A stretch of 64,000 bases of DNA from NCBI RefSeq assembly GCF_047663525.1, contig NC_092617.1, positions 4,158,501 to 4,222,500 of the forward strand, read 5' to 3'. Numbering within the stretch: position 1 is the first letter of the stretch; every line of letters starts with the position of its first letter. The position numbers and the translations under genes are program-made. A model generated the notes under the pieces. It was not told the DNA's origin. It worked only from the letters and a program-made list of their open reading frames with translations, and did no database searches. Source of the DNA: Anas platyrhynchos. Taxonomy: Eukaryota; Chordata; Aves; Anseriformes; Anatidae. This document shows positions 31,633 through 42,900 of this stretch, in pieces.

Positions 31633-32285
31633 GGTCAAGGATCCAATCTGTGGAGGGGAAAGAAGGAGACATTTTTTCTTACTCTTTCAACCTTCCTTTC
31701 TCCTTCACTTCCCTCTTATCCTCCGAGCTTGGTACGATAGTTCTCCAAGATGTTGAATATCCTTGGGACACTCAGACGAGCATGTTCTTGTTGTTATGTC
31801 TCCTGAATGTGCTTCAGGTTTTGTTTAAGGTTAAACAACCACTTAGGAATTTTATCCAGAGATCTGTCCTGAGGTGGGACACTTGTGAGTGGCAGGGAGT
31901 GTGGGAGGATACGGGCAGGTTTCTAGAGCAGTGGGCACTTCCAGTGTTTTGGAAATTCTCCCCTGAACAACTGCAAAATCCTAAAATATGGGTAGAATGC
32001 TTGAAAAACGGGTGTCATGACTCTGGCAGTTCCAAAGTGACACAAATCACTGGAGTGTGCTGGGGTCTGGCCCATGCCTATCGAGCTGCAGCTGATACTA
32101 CTACCAACTTACTGACAGACCCTGCAGCCACTCCAAGTCCTGTGACAGACCCAACGGCCACTGCAACCCCTACGATGGACCCTGCAGCCGCTCCAGCTCC
32201 TGCTCCTGCAGCTGTTCCATCTCCTGTGGCTGGGTCAGAGAAATGAGCTGCAGCAGTGCAAGTAGCCCCTGCAGAGAATATTCCG
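31025..32285 (+). mobile_element. Element E: ERVL-like remnant beside OR3
   Basis: A shrunken LTR (31025-31211, 187 bp, lacking the middle two thirds), a decayed Lys-type primer-binding site at 31220-31237 and the leader region. It stops at about 32285, where it joins an OR C-terminal relic. The LTR lies 78 bp downstream of the OR3 stop codon. Older than A and D, judging by many differences. Confidence 0.82.
31329..32246 (+). pseudogene. Element E leader-protein pseudogene
   Basis: Begins MLIALISSLLHLFSKLS like the leader of A and D and is open to a stop at 31542. It resumes from about 31614 after a run of T/G units, and stays open to 32246 through CWGLAHAYRAA and a short Pro-Ala tract. It ends at TGA after GSEK, the same stop seen in element D. 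The Pro-Ala tract is much shorter than in D. Confidence 0.75.
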
Positions 32286-32407
32286 TGACAGTTCTGTACA
32301 TGGTGGTGCCTATAGCACTGAACCCCCTCATCTACAGCATGAGGAACCAGGGGCTCAAGGAAGCCTTGTGGAAACTCTTTGGACACATGCTACTTTGGCA
32401 TCAATAA
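32286..32407 (+). pseudogene. OR14 C-terminal relic (TM7 and tail)
   Basis: Encodes VLYMVVPIALNPLIYSMRN followed by a tail ending HMLLWHQ and a stop at 32405-32407. Everything before TM7 is replaced by element E. Downstream, 32570-32700 matches the OR downstream flank seen at 44780 and 39900 in inverted orientation, so a complete OR copy once stood here. Confidence 0.82.
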
Positions 32408-32569
32408 TGTGCCTATAAAATGAACAGGACAGACAGGTTTTCTGAAAAACATCTTCATAAAACAGCTTGTAATTCTTCTATTATTTTTAAAATTATTTCT
32501 TAAACTTGTCATTTTGACTGAATTCTACTTGTGTCATCCTGCCAATTAATTATTATCTGTCACCCAAGT

Positions 32570-33010
32570 ATTTAATATACCTACAGAACTGGGTTCTCTG
32601 TAGATAAATAGAATAAAGAAGCTGTGAACTTTGTGGGTGTCAGCTGCCATCTCTTCCCGTCTCCTCTGGATTTAGGAGAGCAGCCCCAGCACACAGGAGG
32701 GGCTTGGGGCCAAGAGCCCAGCTGCCACATGCAGGAGCAGCCCCACTGGTCCTTGGGGCTGCCCCCCACTGCCCGCTGGGCTCTGCCTCTCTACTGCCTT
32801 TGGATCGGGGCTGCTGCTTCCCTGGAGCCATGGCCACGGCCAGCAGCAGGACGTGGCCTTTTCACTGCTGCTCTCTCTTGGCTTCCACATTGTGCTTCTT
32901 TTTTTCTGGGTAAGCCCTCGTGTACCTTGGTGACAGTCCTGTTGTCTCTGCAGTGGCATCCCTGTGGCTGCAGGCAGCAGCAGGCACTGTGCAGCCCTGG
33001 GTCACAGCTG
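32570..33010 (+). repeat. OR downstream flank homology
   Basis: Inverted counterpart of 44600-44860: the start resembles CAGAACTGGGTTCTCTGTAG and the GC-rich part contains GCAGCAGGACGTGGCCTTTTC. It supports the view that an OR unit including about 700 bp of 3' flank was duplicated. Confidence 0.5.
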
Positions 33011-34439
33011 CCTCCCTGCTAGCACAACAGTAACAGGAGGGTCTTGCTCAGGGCAAACTCAGGACCCTGGACACCTCTTCCAAAAGTGCTATCAGGAACA
33101 CAGCCAAGGGTTTTCTCCCTGCTCTTCTGTATTCTAGGGGTTCGTCATAGAGTGAAGGACACAGGGTGAAAAGTCCCAGGGTGGTCCCTGAGGAACCAAG
33201 GGCAGCACTCAGAGCTCCTGTTATGGCAGAACTTGCCTAAGGAGATGACAACTGATCTTAAACTTATCTGCATGGGACTGCACCCCCTGCAGCGGGGCAG
33301 ATGGCAGATTCCAGCCTGGAGAGGAATCTGGAGCTTCCAGGAGATGTCAGGGGATCTCCAGGGACAGGGTGCTCAGTGGGTAGTGATTAGAACCTCATAA
33401 AATAACTGTGCAAGGTTGTTTCAGGTAAGAAACAAGGTGAATCTGAGGAGTGCATGGGCAACTCACACTGCTCAGGCTGGGTCAGCTGTCACTGCAGGTT
33501 CTCCTCCCAGCCTCTTGCCCACCTGCAGCCAACTGACTCCTGGGGCAGAGTGAGAAGCAGAGAAGGCCTTGATGCTGTGCAAGCACTGCTCAGAAACAGC
33601 GATCAGAACCACGGGTGACCAACACTGTTCTGGTCACATATCAAAAACACAACACCACAGGGGCTGATCTGCAGAGAGAAACTCTGTCCCAGCCAGTCTT
33701 TGTCCCCACAATGGATGAGACGCTCTGGAAGGAGCCAGGAAGGTGCTAATAAACACCAGGACAGCTGAGAAAGCCCAAAAGCCCTTGTGAAGAGTCACTG
33801 AGTGCAACCTGAGAGGCAGTACTGAGCAGTGGGGAGGGCCAGGAGAAAGACTTGTGAGAAGGCTGTGAGAAACAAGGAAATCCATGGCTTTAGCAGATCC
33901 TTAAAGTCCTGCCTGAGTCCCCAAATGGAAAGCAATCTATGTCTGTGGGTTGACGAGAAGGAAGTCGTGAGTCCCGGATAGGGGACAGGGCTGAAGGTCC
34001 CTGCGTGAAACTGGGCTGATGGAGAAGTGTCCACCTTGCATGTGTGCCTCAGCCTGGGAGCAGGGGCCTGCCCGCGGTGCACGATGGCTGGGCTGTGCTC
34101 AGCCATGCCCCAGGAGATGACCTTGCTCTCTTCCTCCCCACCACTCCCCACACAGGGCAGGCCCTCAGGAAACACCCCTGAGCCTGGACATGCACCAACC
34201 TGCTGCAGTGAGGTGCCACTACTGCAGGGGGAGAGGGGAGGGTTGGAGAGACATTTGGGGCCTGTGGGCAAGAGTGGTGTGGCCTGGGGAACGTTGTGCC
34301 TGGGAAAAGTTACCCTGAAGCCATAGGAGCCATTCTGGAAGGAAAACATGTAGGCAGGAACCACACTTTTGTGGCACTGTAGAGCTGCTGGGCACATTGT
34401 GCAGGGTGCTCTGATGGACTTTTGTGTCCTTTTCCATCG
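33011..34439. other. Intergenic, nothing recognised
   Basis: The part at 33290-33640 resembles 7620-7850. The remainder has only short unconvincing frames. No LTR or CR1 end seen. Confidence 0.4.
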
Positions 34440-34930
34440 TGTCTTAAGTGCCACTTTTCTCTGAAATAGAGTAGCCAACAGAGATGTGATGGATACTCTG
34501 AGATCATGAAAGCCATCAGAAAGCTGATCCCAGTGAGATGACTGATAAGGGGAGGTCAGGAGAAAGATGGACAGGAGAGATGTGAGATTTGGGGGAGGGA
34601 ACAGGGGCTTTGTCAGCAGAAATTAAGGATTTTGTAGAGGGTTCAGGTTCTGCTGATACTGCTGTAGCAGTGACTTAAAACAGTTATATGAGGCTATTCC
34701 CCGGCTTCAACCTGTAAACTTAATTCCTACACCTAAATGCTACTCAGCACCCTGACAGGAATCCACTACTCTAATGACTGACCTCAACGTATCCCTAAAA
34801 GACAAAACTCAGCCCATAGCTGCTTCCCCTAGCTCTTTCTCTCTTAATTACTCTTATCTCTGTCCTTAATACTAGCATTAAAATGGTCTATATAACACTA
34901 GAAAACTTCTTCAGAGACCTAAACAAAACC
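34440..34930 (-). repeat. Duplicated block 2, copy 3 (inverted)
   Basis: Inverted AAGCCATCAGAAAGCTGATC at its left end matches the right end of block 2 elsewhere. Confidence 0.6.
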
Positions 34931-35024
34931 CTTACCGCAAATGAATGTGAGGGGCCATGGATCTGATCAGCTTGTGGGTCACAAGGAGGAGATGGGTGGG
35001 AATGCTCTGAGGAGCTCAGCTCTG

Positions 35025-35215
35025 CCTCAGGATCTCCTGCCCCAGCAGGAGCAATGTGACTGTGGCAGGGACTGTGAGGTCACTTCTCTCTCTGCACTTG
35101 ATAGGGCAGCAGCAGGATCGTGTCACAGAAAGGGACTGTGAGGTCACTTGTGTCTGGAGGTGGCAGGTCAGCCTTGGCTTCTCTCTTGGAGCTGCACTTT
35201 TGGGCTGACAGTCCA
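35025..35215 (-). repeat. Duplicated block 1 fragment (inverted)
   Basis: Only the part with the TGACCT (here AGGTCA) 64-bp repeat and the following leucine-rich-reading stretch is present. It precedes a second inverted set of blocks 2 and 1. Confidence 0.65.
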
Positions 35216-35219
35216 ACAT

Positions 35220-35530
35220 CCTGACAGGAATCCACTATTGTAAAGCAGAACTCAAAATACCATGTGAAGAAAAACTAAGCGCAGAGCCCCTTTCCCTTGC
35301 ATTTACTCTCTTGCTCACCCTAATTCCTTGACCTTAACACTAACATTAAATGCTCTGTTTATCCCTAGACTTCTTGCCAGACCTAAACAAAACCCTAAAC
35401 CATAATTCTTGCCCATACCCTAAACACACACCTGACACAGAACGGAACAGCACACAGAAACAGAACAGCAAACCTTCCAACTAAAACTTTATTTAATCTC
35501 TAAACCAGAAAGGTGAGCTGAGTCCATAGA
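35220..35530 (-). repeat. Duplicated block 2, copy 4 (inverted, partial)
   Basis: Inverted match to 59760-60050, including the CCTGACAGGAATCCACTATT stretch. Confidence 0.6.
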
Positions 35531-35534
35531 GGAC

Positions 35535-35975
35535 AAGAGAGAGCTGAGCTCTGCCTCAGGATCTCCTGCCCCAGCAGGAAGAATGTGACTGAGGCAGGGA
35601 CTGAAAGGTCACTTCTGTCTCTGCACTTGATAGGGCAGCAGCAGGAACGTGTCACGCAAAGGGACTGGGAGGTCACTTCTGCTTGAAGTAGGTGGCAGGT
35701 CAGCCTTGCCTTCTCCCTGGGAGCTGCACTTTTGGGCTGACATCTGGCAGTGGCCCTGCTAGGCCAGCAGAAGGCACCTGCTTGGCATGCTGACTGGGGG
35801 ATCCCCTCTGCCTCCAGACCCAAGAGGACCCAGGCAGAAAGAAGGCCCCCAGATGGGTTGTCCTGTCCCTTCTGCTTGAGTCCATGACTGGGCAGCAGCA
35901 GGCACAAGGCTTGGCTGTGTCTCCACAAGAAGCTGCAAGGCCAGCAGCAGGCCCGTGGCTTGGAAGATGCTGCTG
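35535..35975 (-). repeat. Duplicated block 1, copy 5 (inverted)
   Basis: Inverted copy with the repeat units (AGGTCACTTCTG) at 35600-35690, then CTTGAGTCCATGACTGGGCA near 35875. Its left-side neighbour is an inverted block 2, so order is preserved in mirror image. Confidence 0.75.
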
Positions 35976-36059
35976 AGTATCTATGATCTGACCTTAAATT
36001 CGTTTTTTAAGAAACATCTGTTAAGGGTTGAAGAGACGTTGGTGAAATGATGGAAATGC

Positions 36060-36500
36060 TGGGATGAGAGCAAGGTGTTGAATAGAGATGGGTGTCTGCA
36101 GATTTCCAGGAAATAGGACAAAGTGTGGGACAGCATTTTAAATCATGCAGAGGAGAAGGCAGAGAGTGCTGGCAAGAATGGAAGGACCCAACAGCCCTGT
36201 CACTTTGGCTAGAGCTTATGAGGAGATGAGATAAAGTCATTGCAGTGTTTGCTTCCTTGCAACCCTGTGCAGAGGCAGGGAGGTGTCATACCAGTGTTTT
36301 TCATGTGGGATCACACTGCCCACCACATTCCTCAGACCCCCAAGAAAAGTCCTGAGCCAGACAGGTGGGTGCAGGATCTCACCTCACAGTGGCTGGGGTC
36401 AGGCCTTGGACCTTTTGCTTCACCAAAATCAACCAAGACTTTTCTCAGCACAGTGCTTTGCCTGTCTGTAATCATGGCCTCCAATTATCTCTCCTAACAT
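36060..36500 (-). repeat. Duplicated block 3, copy 5 (inverted)
   Basis: Inverted match, with GACTTTTCTCAGCACAGTGC at 36437-36456. Confidence 0.65.
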
Positions 36501-36860
36501 GTCCCTGGGGAAGCTTTGTTAGTAACAGCCCTCACTGGGACCCATTAATACTCCAAGTAACTTCAACTTTTCCTTTTGGGTTTGCTTTTTCGTTCAATTG
36601 CATCATTCTCCTCTCAGTACCCAAGTTTCATTGACTCAGCATCAAAATACTCCATGGAACTCATTAAAACACAGAAACTCCTAACGAGCCATGTCTCTCC
36701 TAACATTTTCTTCAAGTCTTCAAGACTTGTTCAGCTAATTGGAGAGCTTTCATGTTGTAGTTAAGGGGGAAGATTTCAAAAAGCATCTAATAAAAATCTG
36801 TCATCATTTTAAAGGCTGAATTTTGCTGTGTTTCAGTTGAGAGCATCATTCTGCTATAGG
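36500..36860 (-). repeat. Duplicated block 4, copy 3 (inverted, partial)
   Basis: Inverted match to 10250-10565, including AACAGCCCTCACTGGGACCC. The pentanucleotide run is not present here. Parts of 37620-37860 may be a diverged continuation. Confidence 0.55.
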
Positions 36861-38100
36861 TATTGGTCTAGGGTTTCTCCTTTGAAGCCCTGCTTAGGTG
36901 GGAAGAACAGGAGTTTTCCTATTTCAAAACAAGCAACAGGAAATCATGCTGCAATTTTCAAAAAAAATAATAATCACGTTCCTTATTTCGTTGCTTCCAG
37001 TGATGTTTACCTTCCCAAAAGGATGACTGTACATGATGTATTTTACAGTGATTAATAGGAAATTTTCAATAATCGTGTTAATAATAATCCATATCATACT
37101 AATTCAATGATAAATGATGGGGGTCTTACTAAGGAAACCATTAAAAGTCTGCTGAGAGATGGGTGAGCTTGGACTCAATGAAACTCAAAGCAGCAACTGG
37201 GTCACTGAGAGCAGTCTGAATGGTCAAAGAGTAAGGGGAGGGCAAACCAGGAGAACAATGGAAAGTCCAGGTTCAGACAGGCAGGTGGAAAGGGGACATT
37301 CAGCATGTTCTGTGTAATCAAGATGGGTTTTGTGCCTGGAAGATGAGGGAGCACACCAGGATAGACAAGGTAATGAGAATGCAAGTACAGGTGCACATCA
37401 CTATTTCTTCTCCTGCCATTAATATAAACCATGGAAATTAGCATTTCTTCATGATAGAAATTACACTTCACATGAGACATTTTACTGAAGGGATTGAATC
37501 ATTTGAGCTGATGAGTAGTTGCTTTATCATTTGAGTACTAAAGAAATAACTGGGTGTTCAGGCCAAGCGTTGCTGTCTGACCATAAGCATAACCAGGGAA
37601 AACCTCCAGTGGCCCCGTTGTGTTTGAGGCACTTCCCTGGACTGGCAGGTGTCAGAAAAGACCTGCAGGAGGCCGGAGCCCTTTGGGAAAATCAGATGGA
37701 ACCAGGTGGAGTTCCCAGGGCACCTCCACTGCCAGCAGTGATCTTTGTCCCTGCAACCGCAGCCCAGTCCAGCACAGGAAACCCCTTCAAAGACAAACCT
37801 CTTCTTCAGTGGGTTCCTTGGACTGACCTAGATTTGAAATGGCCCTTGGAAACCTGAGATACTCTCCCTTATTCCTACTAGACACGTGAACATCCATTAC
37901 CTTCCTGGGTCATCTTTAGCAAACTCAGGCTGATAAACTCAAGTACAGCATGATTCAAATGGCTGAGCCAGAACCCATCAGCTTGCCCCACTTTGGAAAT
38001 GGCCCCCATCCAACTAAGGTTTTGAAAGTGAAAAATGTGAAATGACCCATGAGGTCAAAGTGCAGAGTAAGGGAAGGTCACTCATATTGTGCTGGAGTAG
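36861..38100. other. Intergenic, mostly unassigned
   Basis: The stretch 37710-37800 weakly resembles block 4 (CACTGCCAGCAGTGATCTTTG). Elsewhere nothing is recognised. Confidence 0.35.
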
Positions 38101-38680
38101 TGTGGTGGTTTTCCGTAATGGGCAGCTAAACACCAGAAACACTCTCTCACTCCCCCTCCTTAGATGAGGAAGGGAAGAAGTAAAGTAAAGAACAACTTAC
38201 GGGTTGAGATATGGATAATTTAATTAAAGGGAAATAATAATAATAATTATTATTGTTGAGGAAAGATTATTATGAACTAAACTATTTATCTAAAGGGAAA
38301 AAAGGGGAAAGGGGAAAAGGGAGGGGGAAAGGGAAAGAAGGAAAACAAACAAACAAGACAAATAAAGGCTACGTGGAAGTGCAGAGGAAATAAATTACTC
38401 TCTACTTCCCACAAGTGAGCGATGCTTGACCACGTCCTTGAAGCAGGACCTCAATGCACGTAGCCGGTGTTCGGGAGGAGGACCAAAGTTTTCCCAACAA
38501 GAGCCCACCCCTCCTCTCTGCTTCCTGTTTCCACCTTTTTTTGCTGAACCCAATACAAGTAGCAGAAGGCAAAAGCATTGCATTGAGCCTCAGAATAATC
38601 AAGGAGACCTAATCCACTTCATCCATGAGAAAAAGCAGAGTGAAGGACGTTGAGTTGTGTCCTAACATGAAGAAGGATTA
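38101..38680 (-). mobile_element. LTR of another ERVL-like family (right end uncertain)
   Basis: The left edge TGTGGTGGTTTTCC, then GCAGCTAAACACC and CTCTCACTCCCCCTCCTTAG, resembles the inverted 3' ends of avian ERVL-type LTRs as I know them. It is related to but distinct from the LTRs of elements A and D. An ATT-rich and a purine-rich tract (38220-38350) follow. The far end and any target duplication are unresolved. Confidence 0.5.
38280..38350 (+). repeat. Purine-only A/G tract
   Basis: A run of about 65 almost pure purines (GGGAAAAAAGGGGAAAGGGG-like) inside the LTR. Confidence 0.8.
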
Positions 38681-39503
38681 CATCACTGGTAAAGGAACTC
38701 TCTTTTTGTGCCACCATCAAAGCAAATTACACAACAACTCTATCAAATAAAGGTAACCTGTTCCACAGTGGCGCTGTCACACCACAGGACAGAGGAGGGA
38801 CATTTTTCAGTTTCAGCCTCTTTTTCAGAGAGGCTTTGCCCTCTTCCTGTTCACCATGGCGCAGATCCTGACCCTGGATGCTCCATGAGCACCTTGCAAG
38901 TCCTGGCAGGCTGTGGGGAGGGGATGAATGCCCTGGGCCCCCTTCCTGCTCTGCCCAGACCAGCAAAGGACTTGGTGGCTCCCTATACCTCCTTGATGCC
39001 ACCACTCCTGTCACGATTCAAACCCAGGAAGCTGCTTCTCGACCGGTCAGGGTCTCCAGGGGCACTGGGCATCCACCAGTGGTGACTCAGTGAAGCCCTG
39101 ACACCCTCACCCAGGACTCTGTGCCCCCATGCCCCTCTGTCCAGGTGGAACCCCAGTACAACACTAAGACCTTGAGCCTGATATTCCCTGAGCGTCTTCT
39201 GCATTCCAGTTTGGGAAGAAGAGCCCTGAGTACTGTGCAAGTTCCTTTTACTAACAGGATGCCAAAACAGAGACCAGGTGTCATTCAGGAATAAACACAT
39301 TCCAAGAAAACCTCTGGGTCACACAGAGGACTGGTCATCTGGAAAAGAGGAATGAAAGCAGACATCTAACTGGAAATATTTTAGTTATTAAATTTTATTA
39401 AACATTTGTTCTATTACATTTTAAAGAATGCTATACCTAATCATCACAAATTGCCTGAGATTAACTTGAGTAAAACCAGAAAAGTGAGATAGCCAATTTA
39501 TTG

Positions 39504-39742
39504 CTACGTAAGTATTACCACTACAATCAGTTTCTTCAGTGTGGCTTTCAGGTCCTGGTTCCTCAAGCTGTAGATGAGGGGGTTCACTTTGGAGGCATCA
39601 CTGAGTACAGAAATGAAACCACCATGTCCAAGGATGTGGAGGAAATGGAGGAGGGCTTCAGGTAGGCAAACAGGACAGTGCTGACAAACAGGGAGACCAC
39701 GGCCAGGTGAGGGAGGCACGTGGAAAAGGCTTTGTGCTGGCC
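39504..39742 (-). pseudogene. OR14 3' relic with frameshift
   Basis: Covers KAFSTC through the C terminus. After the TM7-proximal PP, one base is missing compared with the paralogues (near 39588), so NPLIYSLRNQDLKATL sits in a different frame from the TM6 part. The 3' flank 39430-39503 is the inverted equivalent of 30948-31020 downstream of OR3, so this is a duplicate of OR3 truncated at 39742. Confidence 0.85.
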
Positions 39743-39784
39743 TTACTATAGAGACGAGAGGACTGTCACCTAGATCCACACGGT

Positions 39785-39980
39785 CTAATCCAAATCGACT
39801 GCTCCTACACGTGATAGCTGGGCTCTTGGCCTGGAGCCTCTCCTGGATGCTGGGACTGCTCCCGTAGCTCCAAAGAGAAGGGAAGAGAAGGAAACTGAGA
39901 CCAATGAATTTCCGCTGACGTCTTTATTGTCTTTAACTACCAAGGAATCCTGGTTCTGTATGTACATTAGATGATATAGT
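39785..39980 (-). repeat. OR downstream flank homology
   Basis: Matches the flank downstream of OR1 and OR4 (GACCAATGAATTTC, TTTATTGTCTTTAAC, TCTGTATGTACATTAG). It belongs to the OR relic at 40233-40303. Confidence 0.55.
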
Positions 39981-40232
39981 AAAAACTAACACAAAACATA
40001 ACATTCAGAATGTTAAGAATTAGATTATTAAAAACAAAATAAAATATTGTTCAAATATTAACAGAGAAAAATAATTTTTAAAACGTTGTCTCATTTTCCC
40101 AAATACCCTTTGTTTTATGTTAGGATTGTTATTAATGGCAATGTTAAGATAAAACTAGTAACGATAAAAATGATATGATATAATATGAATCAAAATATTT
40201 GCATATTATTAAGAATACATCCTCTGAACACA

Positions 40233-40303
40233 TCATGGATGCTTAAGAAGCATGTATGGAAACAGTTTCCTCACTGCATCCTTGAGCTCCTGGTTCCTCA
40301 TGA
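40233..40303 (-). pseudogene. OR14 C-terminal relic (about 22 codons)
   Basis: Reads MRNQELKDAVRKLFPYMLL and ends in TGA at 40233-40235. It stops at 40303, where duplicated block 3 begins. Only the cytoplasmic tail is left. Confidence 0.75.
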
Positions 40304-40740
40304 GAACAGAGATGGGTGTTTGCAGACTTCAAGGAAATTGGTCAAACTGTGGGACAGCAAAGGAAAGCCTGCAGACAACAAGGCAGAGGGTGCTGTTAAG
40401 AAGGGTAGGCCCAAGCTACCCTGGGGTTTTTGTCCCCTTGGCTAGAGCTTATGAAGAGATATGATATATTCATTGCGATGAGGGCTCATGGATTCCTTTC
40501 AACCCTGTGCAGCAACTTGGATGTGTCATACCACTGTTCTTCTCATGGCATCACACTGCCCACCACATCCCACAAAACCCAGGAAGAGCCCTGAGCCAGA
40601 TGTGGGGGTGCAGAATCTCCCCTCCCAATGGCTGGGGTCAGGCCTTGGCTCTTCTGCTTCAACAAAACCAAAAAACACTTTTCTCAGCACAGCGCTTTGC
40701 CCGTCTGTAATCATGGCTTCCAATTTTCCAGTTCCTGCCT
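40300..40740 (-). repeat. Duplicated block 3, copy 6 (inverted)
   Basis: Inverted match with CACTTTTCTCAGCACAGCGC at 40676-40695. Its boundary cuts the OR relic. Confidence 0.65.
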
Positions 40741-40744
40741 TCAT

Positions 40745-41600
40745 ACGTCCCTGGAGAGGTTATGTTAGTAATAGCCCTCACTGGAACCCATTAATACTCC
40801 AAGTCACTTCAACTTCTGACTTGACTTGCTCAAGCGGTTACATCACTCTCCTCTCAGTACCTAAGCTTCATAGATTCAACACCAAAATACAACATGGACC
40901 TCATAAAAATGAAGAAGCTCCTAACATCTCTACCACAGTCTTCTTAAAGACTTCAAGATTTGTTCAGCTAATTGCAGAGCTTGCATGAAGTAGTTAAGGA
41001 AGAAGATTTCAAAAAGCACCTAATCAAAAACTTCTTGTTTCAAAGTCTGAATTTTGCTGCATTTCAGTTTTGAGCATCATTCTCCTATTGCTGTTCATCC
41101 AGGGTGACTTCTTTGGAGACCTCCATCAGGAAGAAAAGCAGAGTCTAGAGGTCTGACACCTCCACTGCCAGCAGTGGTCTTTGTCACTGTAACTGCAGCC
41201 CAGCTCAGCCCATGAAACCCTTTCTAAGACAAGTTAGGTGTTCTTTGGGAACAAAATAAAGATTAAAATAAAATAAAATAAAATAAAATAAAATATTAAA
41301 ATAAAATTAAAATAAAATAATAAAATTGAAATAACCGTTGGAATCTGAGAAATTCAGCTTAAATCTTAGTAGACACCTGGACATCTATGGTCTCTCATGG
41401 GTCTTCTGTGGAAAACTCAGGAAGAAAAGTAAAAAAAATATATCTTCAAGTGGCTGTAGCTGTACCCATGAGCTTGGCCTCTTTTCGGAAATCATCTCCT
41501 TCGAGCCACAGAAACCTAAACTGAGTAATGTGAAAAGACCTGCCCAGTCAATAGAGTAGGACAAAGTCATGCTTCCTGTGCTATAGATGCAGAAGGCAAA
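40745..41600 (-). repeat. Duplicated block 4, copy 4 (inverted)
   Basis: Inverted copy of 9640-10560 with the pentanucleotide run at 41262-41335. It ends near GATGCAGAAGGCAAAAAG. Confidence 0.7.
41262..41335 (+). repeat. (AAAAT)n microsatellite
   Basis: Pentanucleotide run, complementary to those at 9955 and 24490. Confidence 0.93.
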
Positions 41601-41624
41601 AAGAATTGCATTGTGTTTTATACC

Positions 41625-41664
41625 TACTAGGAGGAAAATTAACTCTGTCCTAACCAGAACAAGG
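41625..41664 (-). mobile_element. ERVL-like LTR stub
   Basis: CTAGGAGGAAAATTAACTCT and the following bases match the inverted first 40 bp of the ERVL-like LTR (compare 44390-44432). The rest of the LTR is missing and CR1 sequence follows at once. Confidence 0.6.
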
Positions 41665-42745
41665 GTGCACTCTATTCCATCATCCAGGTCATTGACAAAT
41701 AAGTTGAACAGGACTGGACTCAGTGTAGATCCCTGGGGGACAATGCTGGCTACAGGCCTCCAACTAGTCTCTGTTCCACTAAGCACGACCCTCTGATCTC
41801 TGCCATCCAGCCAGCTCACAACCCACCTCACCGACCACTCTTCCATCTCATACTTCCTGTAATTCCTATGAGCTTGCCTATGAGGATGTTATGAGAGACA
41901 GTGCTGAAAGCCTGGCTGAAGTCAAAGTAGACAACATCTTCTGCTCTCCCCTCACCCACTCAGCTAGTCATTCCATCATAGAAGCCTATCAAGTTGGTGA
42001 AGCATGGTTTCCCTTGGTGAACCCATGCTGACTACTCCTGATCACCTTCTTCTGTTCCACAGGCTGGAGATGACCTCCAGGATGAGCTGTTCCATTGCCT
42101 TTCCAGGGACGGAGGCGAGGCTGACTGGCCTGTAGTTGCCTGGGTCCTCCTTCTTGCCCTTGTTGAAGACTGACATGACATGAGCTTTCTTCCAGTCTTC
42201 AGGCAGCTCTTCTGTTCTCCATGACCTTTCAAAAATGATGGAGAGTGGGCCAGCAGCAACATCCGCCAGATCCCTTAGCACTCATGAATGTATCCCATCG
42301 GGGTGCATGGATTTGTGGCTGTCAAGTTTTCCTAAGACATCTCTGGCCTGATCCTCTTCAACCAATGGAGAGTCCTCGTTTCTCCAGATTTCCTCCCTTG
42401 TTCCTAATGCCAGAGATTCTGGAGGGCTGCTCTTAGCAGTGAAGACTGAATCAAAGAAGACATTCAGTAATTCTGCCTTCTCCGTATCCTTTGTCATGAG
42501 GACACCCACCTCATTAAGCAGTGGGCCCACATTTTCCTTCCTCTTCCTTCTGCTCTTGATATATTTGAAAAGGACCTTTTCTCGGACAATGTCCCTATAT
42601 TCTTCCCAAGTGGCTTGTCCCCTTTTCCACTTTATGTGTATTTCCTTCTTCCATTTAAGTCACTCATGGATCTCCTTGATCATCCAAGCAGGTCTCCTGC
42701 TCCCTTTGTCTGACATTTTGCTCACAGGAATACAAAGCTCTTGAG
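41665..42745 (-). mobile_element. CR1 LINE fragment, RT region, decayed
   Basis: Read on the minus strand from 42745 it gives the linker (KAELLNVFFDSVFTAKSS), PLSIIFERSWRTEELPEDWK, GNYRPVSLASVPGKAMEQLI, a decayed palm region and [20 protein letters not shown] near 41730. Frameshifts and stops separate the pieces. This is a different, older CR1 subfamily from 25912. The 3' end is missing. Confidence 0.85.
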
Positions 42746-42765
42746 CTTGGAGGACTTGCAGGTCA

Positions 42766-42900
42766 GTGCACTATTGCTGCCGGTGCACCGTTGTGGCAGC
42801 CATCAGTGCCTGCTCTTCAACTCTCAACAACCCCACAACAGAAGGGTCCTGTGTGAGACCAGGCAAGGTAGACAACTATTTGGCATTCTCTGTATTCACG
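42766..42900 (-). pseudogene. ERVL-like pol scrap
   Basis: Inverted match to 9395-9490 of the pol fragment at 9020-9550 (the stretch coding VVGLLRVEEQQVPMA there). It abuts the CR1 fragment and has no LTR. Confidence 0.6.

Noticed and set aside
31555-31740. Separate small ORF in element E
   Set aside because: An alternative frame across the leader region and a GTTTT run. The leader frame accounts for the similarity to elements A and D.
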